NCBI RefSeq assembly: GCF_029846235.1
Contig: NZ_JARVWP010000015.1
Coordinates: 123,716 to 187,715 of the forward strand
Direction: 5' to 3'
Length of the DNA: 64,000 bases
Origin: Bradyrhizobium sp. CER78
GTDB taxonomy: Bacteria > Pseudomonadota > Alphaproteobacteria > Rhizobiales > Xanthobacteraceae
Shown: positions 58,381 to 64,000 of the stretch, in pieces
Position numbering within the stretch: the stretch's first letter is position 1
How the letters are laid out: each line of letters opens with the position of its first letter
Notes under the pieces: generated by a model
Database searches by the model: none
The model's input: only the letters and a program-made list of their open reading frames with translations
Told to the model about the DNA's origin: nothing
Translations under genes and position numbers: made by a program

Positions 58381-58394
58381 TTTATGATCATAAA
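58381..58394. promoter_or_regulatory. Palindrome TTTATGATCATAAA, GntR operator candidate
   Basis: A perfect 14-base palindrome that ends directly before the start codon of the GntR gene. Binding there would block translation or transcription start, which suggests autorepression. Confidence 0.6.
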
Positions 58395-59189
58395 ATGGAT
58401 AAATCGGCCCTTCCGTCCCTGGACCCGTCGCGGCGCGCCTCGATCAAGCGCAAGCGGTCGGACGCGGTTGCCGACCTGATCCGCAGCCACATCTTCAAGG
58501 CGGGCTTGCAGCCCAACGACCGGCTGCCGCAGGAGCCCGAATTGATCGAGATGTTCGGTTGCAGCCGCTCGACCATCCGCGAGGCGCTGAAATCGCTGGA
58601 GGTGCAGGGGCTGGTCCAGAACACCACCGGACCCGGCGGCGGCGCACGGGTGGCGCCGGTGTCGATCAACCGGATCGTCGGCCTGCTCAGCAACTACTTC
58701 TATTTCCAGTCGATCTCGACCGCGCAGATTTACCAGATCCGCCGCCTGATCGAGCCGGAGCTCGCCTTCAGCGTGGTCGGCCACCTCACGGCGGAGCATC
58801 TCAAAGCGCTCGACCAGGCGATCGCGGTTCAGGAGCACCATCCCGGCGACGCGGAGGACTGGGAGCATCACCGCCACGCCGAGATCGACTTCCATGACAT
58901 CCTGATCGAGGCCTGCCCCAATCCGCTGCTCGGCCTGGTCGCCCGCTTCGTCAACGAGGCGATCCGCCATCTGATCGGCAAGCTCGGCGTGCAGGAATTC
59001 GCGTCCAGCTTCACCTGCGAGAACATCGAGTTTCACAAGCGCCTGATGGCCGCGTTCCGCTCCGGCAATGCCGCGCGCGCCCGGCGCGTGATGCTCGATC
59101 ATGTGCTGAGCGCCGAAGCCGTGGTCGTCCCGGCGGAAGACCGGCGCATGGATTTGCCGGTCTTTCACCAGCCGTTGCGGCTCGACTGA
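58395..59189 (+). CDS. GntR family regulator, FCD subfamily
   Basis: A 264-residue regulator. The winged HTH (about 20-85) reads AVADLIRSHIFKAGLQPNDR then LIEMFGCSRSTIREALKSLE, and the C-terminal FCD helical domain (about 110-235) has the metal-binding Asp/His pattern (HRHAEIDFHDILIEA, then HKRL). FCD members usually bind a carboxylate and regulate its catabolism. It follows the permeases by about 125 bases and precedes the amidase genes, so amidase-derived acids are candidate effectors. I use the ATG at 58395 next to the palindrome. Confidence 0.9.
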   Translation: MDKSALPSLDPSRRASIKRKRSDAVADLIRSHIFKAGLQPNDRLPQEPELIEMFGCSRSTIREALKSLEVQGLVQNTTGPGGGARVAPVSINRIVGLLSNYFYFQSISTAQIYQIRRLIEPELAFSVVGHLTAEHLKALDQAIAVQEHHPGDAEDWEHHRHAEIDFHDILIEACPNPLLGLVARFVNEAIRHLIGKLGVQEFASSFTCENIEFHKRLMAAFRSGNAARARRVMLDHVLSAEAVVVPAEDRRMDLPVFHQPLRLD

Positions 59190-59233
59190 ACCGCATCGGC
59201 AGACTGCTGCATCACGCGTTGGAGGAAACAACA

Positions 59234-60652
59234 ATGGTCACGCGGCGCGAGAATGAGTTGTGGAGTTGGTCGGCCGTCGACCTGGCGCGCGCGATCGCAA
59301 CGCGTGCGATTTCCAGCCGGGACGCCGTGCAGTCCAGCCTCTACCGCATCGCCGCGGTCAATCCGGCGTTGAACGCCATTGTCGAGGTGCTGGCGGATGA
59401 GGCCCTGGCCGCCGCGGATACCGCGGACGCCGCGGTGAAATCCGGCGCGGAGCTCGGCGCACTGCACGGCGTGCCGGTCACGATCAAGGTCAATGTCGAT
59501 CAGCGCGGCCACGCCACCACCAACGGCGTTGTCGCCTTCCGCGATGTCATCGCCACCGAGGACAGCCCGGTGGTCGCGAATCTTCGCAAGGCGGGCGCCG
59601 TCATTGTCGGCCGCACCAATACGCCGGCGTTCTCGCACCGCTGGTTCACCAACAACGATCTGCACGGCGCGACCTATAATCCGTGGGGCCGCCGGCTGAC
59701 GCCGGGCGGCTCCAGCGGCGGCGCCGCATCGGCGGTCGCTTCCGGCATGGGCGCGATCGCGCATGGCAATGATTTCGGCGGCTCGATCCGCTATCCCGCC
59801 TATGCCTGCGGCGTCGCCGGCCTGCGTCCGACGCCGGGACGGATCCCCGCGTTCAATCCGTCGGCCAGCAGCGATCGTCCGATCACGGCGCAGATGATGT
59901 CGGTACAGGGGCCGCTCGCCCGCTCGGTCGCCGATCTGCGCGCCGGCCTCGCCGCGATGGCACAGGCGGACGCCCGCGACGGCACCTGGTTGCCGGTGCC
60001 GCTGCAAGGTGCGCCGCTGAAGCGTCCGGTCGGCGTTGCGATCGCGCCGGCGCCGTTCGGCGACGAGGCGCCGGAGGTGAGCGCGGCGGTCCGCGCTGCC
60101 GGACGCTGGCTCGCGGAGGCCGGCTTTGCCGTGGAGGAGACCACACCGCCGCGGCTCGCGGAGGCCGCCGATCTCTGGCATCGCCTCGTCATCAATGAGG
60201 AGCGCCGCGTCCTGGCGCCGATGATCCGCAAGTTCGGCGACGAACGGAGCCGCTACAACCTGGATGGCCATATTGCGTATGCGCCCGAGCTCGACGGCGA
60301 TCAGGTGCTGGCCTGCTTCGAGCAGCGGCTCGCCATCGTGCGGGCCTGGCAGCTGTTCCAGGAGCGCTGCCCGGTCATCATCCTGCCGGTCTCGGCACAA
60401 CTGCCGTTCCGCTTCGATCAGGATCAGGAGGACGCTGACGTCGTGCACGCGCTGCTCGACGCGCAGCGGCCGCTGCTCGCGGTGCCTGCGCTCGGCTTTC
60501 CGTCGGTCGTGGTGCCGACGGGGACCGCCGGCGGCGTGCCGGTCGGCGTGCAGGTGATCGCCGGCCGCTTCCGCGAGGATGTCTGTCTCGCCGTCGCCGA
60601 GGTGATCGAGGCGCGCGCGTCGACGCTGACGCCGATCGATCCGCGCGACTGA
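59234..60652 (+). CDS. Amidase signature family protein (first of tandem pair)
   Basis: A 472-residue amidase signature enzyme (Ser-cisSer-Lys triad). The Lys is in HGVPVTIKVNVDQ, the cis-Ser in TPGGSSGGAASAV and the nucleophile Ser in GNDFGGSIRYPA. It cleaves carboxamides to acid and ammonia; the substrate is unknown. GGAGG lies eight bases before the ATG at 59234. About 40 bases separate it from the second amidase, whose sequence is similar in all motif blocks, so the pair probably arose by duplication. Confidence 0.93.
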   Translation: MVTRRENELWSWSAVDLARAIATRAISSRDAVQSSLYRIAAVNPALNAIVEVLADEALAAADTADAAVKSGAELGALHGVPVTIKVNVDQRGHATTNGVVAFRDVIATEDSPVVANLRKAGAVIVGRTNTPAFSHRWFTNNDLHGATYNPWGRRLTPGGSSGGAASAVASGMGAIAHGNDFGGSIRYPAYACGVAGLRPTPGRIPAFNPSASSDRPITAQMMSVQGPLARSVADLRAGLAAMAQADARDGTWLPVPLQGAPLKRPVGVAIAPAPFGDEAPEVSAAVRAAGRWLAEAGFAVEETTPPRLAEAADLWHRLVINEERRVLAPMIRKFGDERSRYNLDGHIAYAPELDGDQVLACFEQRLAIVRAWQLFQERCPVIILPVSAQLPFRFDQDQEDADVVHALLDAQRPLLAVPALGFPSVVVPTGTAGGVPVGVQVIAGRFREDVCLAVAEVIEARASTLTPIDPRD

Positions 60653-60692
60653 ACCAACAACAAAGCACCTAACACAACGGGAGGAATACCAC

Positions 60693-62123
60693 GTGACGAA
60701 TACACCGATCTGGCAATGGTCCGCCGTGGAGACGGCGGCGGCGATCAGGAGTGGCGAGGCGACATCGGAGCAGGTGGTTCGCGCCCATCTCGACCGCATG
60801 CAGGAGGCCAACCCGGCGCTGAATGCCGTCGTCGTCGATCTCGGCGCGTCGGCGATGCAGGGCGCCAAGGCGGCGGATGCGGCGCTGGCGGCGAGCAAAG
60901 GGAAGGGCGGCGCCGTCGGGCCGCTGCACGGCGTGCCGGTCACGATCAAGATCAACATCGACGTCGAGGGCCAGGCCAATTCGAACGGCGTGGTCGCCTT
61001 CAAGGACAATATCGCGCCGGGCGACTCGCCGGTGACGGCCAATCTCAAGAAGGCCGGCGCTATCATCATTGGCCTCACCAACACGCCGGAATTCTCGCTG
61101 CGCGGCTTCACCGACAACCCGCTGCACGGCTTGACGCGCAATCCCTGGAACGCGGACGTGACCTGCGGCGGGTCATCGGGCGGCGCCGGCGCGTCGATCG
61201 CGGCCGGCATCGGCACCATCGCACATGGCAACGACATCGGCGGCTCGCTGCGTTGGCCGGCGCATTGCAACGGCATCGCCACCATCAAGCCGACGCAGGG
61301 CCGGATTCCGGCGTTCAATCCCTCAGCCACGGCGGAGCGGCCGCTGATGGCGCAGTTCATGTCGTCTCAGGGACCCTTGGCGCGCCACGTCGCAGATGTC
61401 CGTCTCGGCCTCGAGGTGATGGCGCAGCGCGACCCGCGCGATCCCTGGTATGTGCCGGCGCCGCTGCAAGGGCCGAAGCCCGCCGCACCGGTCAAGGTCG
61501 CGCTCGCGAAGATACCGGAGGACATGGCGACCGATCGCGGCGTGATCGCGCTGCAACGCAAGGCGGCTGATCATCTGGCCGATGCCGGCTATGCGGTCAG
61601 CGAGGTCGAGGTGCCCGATCTCAACAAGGTCTGGCAGCTCTGGTGCGACCTGATCATGTCCGAGACCCGCGTTCTGTTGCAGGACCAGATGCTGGCGAAT
61701 TCCAGCGTCGACTTCCAGAAGACGTTCCACGGCTTCATGGCGCTGGCCAACCCGCTCGATCAGGCCGGCTACATGAAAGCGATCGCCGAGCGGTCGCGCC
61801 ACATCAGGAATTGGATGACGTTCCTCGAGCAATACCCTCTGGTGCTGATGCCGACCTCGGTGCGCAAGACGCCGGAGGTCAATGCCGATCTCGGCGGCGA
61901 CCAGCGCGTCAAGGAGTTGTTCTGGAACGATCTGCGCTTCATCTCTTCGATGAACGTGCTGGGGCTGCCGGCGGCGGTGGTGCCGGTCGGCCTGCTTGAG
62001 GGCGTGCCGGTCGGCGTCCAGATCGTCGGCTCGCGCTACCGCGAGGACATGTGCCTCGATGCGGCCGAGGCGATCGAGCGCAAGGTTGGCATCCTGGCAA
62101 GGCAATTGTGGGAGCGGCGCTGA
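60693..62123 (+). CDS. Amidase signature family protein (second of tandem pair)
   Basis: A 476-residue paralogue of the preceding gene. The triad blocks are HGVPVTIKINIDVEG, CGGSSGGAGASI and GNDIGGSLRWPA. Start is a GTG with GGGAGG eight bases upstream. The sequence downstream of the motif region differs from the first enzyme (for example LIMSETRVLLQDQMLANSSV), so substrate choice may differ. Followed after 223 bases by a LIV-type binding protein, which may bring in the amide or release product. Confidence 0.93.
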   Translation: MTNTPIWQWSAVETAAAIRSGEATSEQVVRAHLDRMQEANPALNAVVVDLGASAMQGAKAADAALAASKGKGGAVGPLHGVPVTIKINIDVEGQANSNGVVAFKDNIAPGDSPVTANLKKAGAIIIGLTNTPEFSLRGFTDNPLHGLTRNPWNADVTCGGSSGGAGASIAAGIGTIAHGNDIGGSLRWPAHCNGIATIKPTQGRIPAFNPSATAERPLMAQFMSSQGPLARHVADVRLGLEVMAQRDPRDPWYVPAPLQGPKPAAPVKVALAKIPEDMATDRGVIALQRKAADHLADAGYAVSEVEVPDLNKVWQLWCDLIMSETRVLLQDQMLANSSVDFQKTFHGFMALANPLDQAGYMKAIAERSRHIRNWMTFLEQYPLVLMPTSVRKTPEVNADLGGDQRVKELFWNDLRFISSMNVLGLPAAVVPVGLLEGVPVGVQIVGSRYREDMCLDAAEAIERKVGILARQLWERR

Positions 62124-62346
62124 GGCGATCCCGCATTATCCAATGGTATGATCCAAGGCACGCCGCGACGAAATTTCGTCGCGGCGTTCGCATGATTGGC
62201 GACGCGCGCGGGTCAGCGTCTCGGCCGTGTTCCTCCTCCCGGAATTTTGGCGTGGATTCGCAGAGCGCCATGCCGACCAACGGGGTTGCCGGTGATCCCT
62301 GATTGCTTCAGGAGATCGTTCGAACCATCCGAACCTTGGGAACGAA

Positions 62347-63567
62347 ATGTCCATCACGAAACGCTCGCATGTCCTCGCCGCAATTGCCGCCGTGTGTCTC
62401 TCCTTTGCCGCCGGCGCAGCTCGCGCGGAGGACGGCGTCCTGCGTGTCGGCATCATCACCGACATGAGCGGGCAATATTCCGACGGCAACGGCCCGGGAT
62501 CGGTGATTGCGGCACAAATGGCCGCCGAGGAAATCGGCGGCACTGTCGCCGGACGCAAGATCGAGATCATCTCGGCCGATCACCAGAACAAGCCTGACGT
62601 CGCGACCGGCATCGTGCGCAACTGGATCGACAACAAGGGTGTCGACGTGATCGCGGAAGGCGTCAATTCCGCGGTGGCGCTCGCGATCCAGACTGTGACG
62701 CGCGAACGCAAGAAGCTGTTCCTGATCTCGGGCTCCGGATCATCCGACCTCACCGGCAAGCAATGCTCGCCGACCAGCGTGCAGTGGACCTACGACACCT
62801 ATGCTTCCTCGAACGCCACCGCGAAGGCCGTGGTCGCGCGCGGCGGCACGCCGTGGTTCTTCCTCACGGCCGATTATGCGTTCGGCCAGGCGCTGGAGCG
62901 CGACGCCAGCAAGGCCGTCACATCGGCCGGCGGCAAGGTGCTGGGCGCGGTCCGCCATCCGTTCGACACCGCCGATTTCTCCTCCTTCCTGCTGCAGGCC
63001 CAGTCCTCCGGCGCCAAGATCCTGGCGCTCGCCAATGCCGGCTCCGACTTCCGCAACGCGGTGTCGCAGTCCGACGAGTTCAACATCCGCGCCAGCATGC
63101 AGCTCGTCGCGCTGCAGGTGACGCTCACCGACGTGCCCGCGCTTGGCCTTGCGCATGCGCATGATCTGCTGTTCACCGATTCCTTCTATTGGGATCGCAG
63201 GCCCGAGACCCGCGCCTTTGCCCAGGAGTTCTTCAAGCGGCACGGTGCGATGCCGACCGCCTACCAGGCCGGCGTCAACTCGGCGCTGCGGCACTACTTC
63301 AAGGCCGTCGCGGCGACCAACTCGGTGGATTCCGAGACCGTGATCGCGCAGATGCGCAAGACCCCGGTCAACGATTTCTTTGCCCAGAACGGCGTGGTGC
63401 GCGAGGACGGCCGCATGGTGCACGACATGTATCTGATGCGCATCAAGAAGCCGGAAGAGTCCAAGAGCAAATGGGATCTCTACGAGTATCTGGCGACCGT
63501 GCCGGGCGATCAGGCCTTCCGTCCGCTTGATGAAGGCGGTTGCCCCTATATCGCCAAGGCGCATTGA
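62347..63567 (+). CDS. LIV-type substrate-binding protein beside amidases
   Basis: A 406-residue Peripla_BP_6 protein with a Sec-type leader (MSITKRSHVLAAIAAVCLSF, cleaved near ARAED) and VLRVGIITDMSGQYSDGNGP at the mature start. It is related to urea/amide-type binding proteins in overall layout (AmiC-like), but the ligand is not certain. No permease or ATPase follows within the window. Its proximity to two amidases suggests that it captures an amide or its acid. Confidence 0.9.
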   Translation: MSITKRSHVLAAIAAVCLSFAAGAARAEDGVLRVGIITDMSGQYSDGNGPGSVIAAQMAAEEIGGTVAGRKIEIISADHQNKPDVATGIVRNWIDNKGVDVIAEGVNSAVALAIQTVTRERKKLFLISGSGSSDLTGKQCSPTSVQWTYDTYASSNATAKAVVARGGTPWFFLTADYAFGQALERDASKAVTSAGGKVLGAVRHPFDTADFSSFLLQAQSSGAKILALANAGSDFRNAVSQSDEFNIRASMQLVALQVTLTDVPALGLAHAHDLLFTDSFYWDRRPETRAFAQEFFKRHGAMPTAYQAGVNSALRHYFKAVAATNSVDSETVIAQMRKTPVNDFFAQNGVVREDGRMVHDMYLMRIKKPEESKSKWDLYEYLATVPGDQAFRPLDEGGCPYIAKAH

Positions 63568-63625
63568 GACGAGCGAGCTACCATGCCTCGAAATGCGGTG
63601 AGGTGAGCACATCTACCTCTCCGCG

Positions 63626-63754
63626 CGTCATTCCCCGGTGCGCAATTGCGCACCTGAGGGCGCGCCTCTTGGCACGAGCCCGGAATCCATTGGGCCGCAT
63701 TATCCGTTGACGAATGGATTCCGGGCTCTCGCTTCGCGAGCCCCGGAATGACGG
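63626..63754. repeat. Palindromic repeat, family D
   Basis: Arms CGTCATTCCCCGG and CCCGGAATCCATT return as AATGGATTCCGGGCTCTCGC and CCCCGGAATGACGG; internal TGCGCAATTGCGCA is a perfect palindrome. This is a well known type of extragenic repeat in bradyrhizobia. Confidence 0.75.
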
Positions 63755-63842
63755 AAAGAGGTGCGACAAATCACCCCGACGGGCAAATGAGCGCTTCCGT
63801 CGGGCAAATCAAGGATGCGCTGCGGCGTCCTCATCCTCACCC

Positions 63843-63871
63843 GTCATCGCCCGGCTTGCGCGGGTGATGAC
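63843..63871. repeat. Hairpin of a second repeat type near window end
   Basis: GTCATCGCCCGGCTTGCGCG followed by GGTGATGAC forms a stem-loop; CCTGGCGAAAGCCAGG further on (about 63919-63934) forms another. The element probably continues past the window. Confidence 0.6.
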
Positions 63872-64000
63872 CCCGCGTTGTTTGGCGGCCTGAATCGAGA
63901 ACGATCCGCATCGCCGTCCTGGCGAAAGCCAGGACCCATTCCCCCAAATCTCGATTGTTGCGCGACGCTGGGGCCACGGTCCCGTTCACAATCGGATGCG

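Larger units (their letters stand above)
63568..64000. other. Terminal non-coding stretch with palindromic repeats
   Basis: No gene is supported in these 433 bases. It holds repeat family D (63626-63754) and part of another repeat type (from 63843). The ORFs here only read through the palindromes. Confidence 0.6.

Noticed and set aside
57102..61360. Two minus-strand ORFs of over 700 residues (57102-59234 and 59165-61360)
   Set aside because: They lie opposite the permease, GntR and amidase genes, which have perfect family motifs. The minus translations have no recognisable domains.
1..64000. CRISPR arrays, tRNA, rRNA, prophage or transposase genes
   Set aside because: I searched by eye for spaced direct repeats, cloverleaf patterns and transposase motifs and found none. 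The repeats seen are palindromic extragenic elements and not CRISPR. A tool search (tRNAscan, CRISPR finder) would be decisive.

Overview
The window looks like chromosomal DNA of a Bradyrhizobium-type alphaproteobacterium (Nitrobacteraceae). This is inferred from the high GC content, long GC-driven antisense ORFs, the dense set of LIV-type and Aap-type ABC transporters, fatty-acid/CoA genes, and several families of short palindromic intergenic repeats. It is gene-dense. I saw no rRNA, tRNA, CRISPR, prophage or intact insertion sequence.

Layout. (1) 1-5.6 kb: a DUF4269 protein, then a tight minus-strand iron operon (TonB-dependent siderophore receptor, periplasmic Fe3+-type binding protein, PepSY membrane protein) preceded by tandem iron-box-like sites. 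(2) 5.8-35.6 kb: a very large CoA-thioester catabolic locus with three minus-strand blocks, two plus-strand blocks and two TetR regulators. It holds three acyl-CoA ligases, a phosphotransferase with a small partner, a two-subunit Rieske oxygenase, enoyl-CoA hydratases, SDRs, an acyl-CoA dehydrogenase, a HSL-type hydrolase, a thiolase-fold protein without its nucleophilic cysteine paired with a DUF35 protein, a nitronate-monooxygenase-like flavoprotein, one full LIV-type ABC transporter and three binding proteins. (3) 35.7-48.9 kb: mixed housekeeping genes: DUF417 membrane protein, two serine hydrolases, glgC-glgA, a triple-rhodanese protein, an SMP-30-like protein, a MocR regulator divergent from a DUF983 protein, and a Bcr/CflA exporter. 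(4) 49-63.6 kb: transport and nitrogen metabolism: an MHS-family symporter, DUF3829 lipoprotein-like protein, Asp/Glu racemase family protein, an Aap-type amino-acid system split over two divergent operons (binding protein, class III aminotransferase and RpiR regulator on minus; two permeases on plus, no ATPase), a GntR/FCD regulator, two tandem amidases and a fourth LIV-type binding protein. (5) 63.6-64 kb: repeats only.

How the genes may work together. The 5.8-35.6 kb locus has the parts to import a carboxylic acid (LIV transporter), activate it (ligases), oxidise it (acyl-CoA dehydrogenase, hydratases, SDRs, Rieske oxygenase), possibly phosphorylate and eliminate a hydroxyl group (phosphotransferase plus small partner, resembling the LvaAB idea), and cleave carbon-carbon bonds by a retro-aldol step (Cys-less thiolase plus DUF35, resembling steroid side-chain aldolases). 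A near-identical TetR-type operator is visible in front of three separate transcription units and one of these lies beside a TetR gene, which suggests that the blocks form a single regulon. The substrate cannot be read from the sequence. In the 52-63 kb block, regulator-adjacent palindromes mark the RpiR and GntR genes, and the content (racemase, aminotransferase, amino-acid permeases, amidases) points to uptake and breakdown of amino acids or amides.
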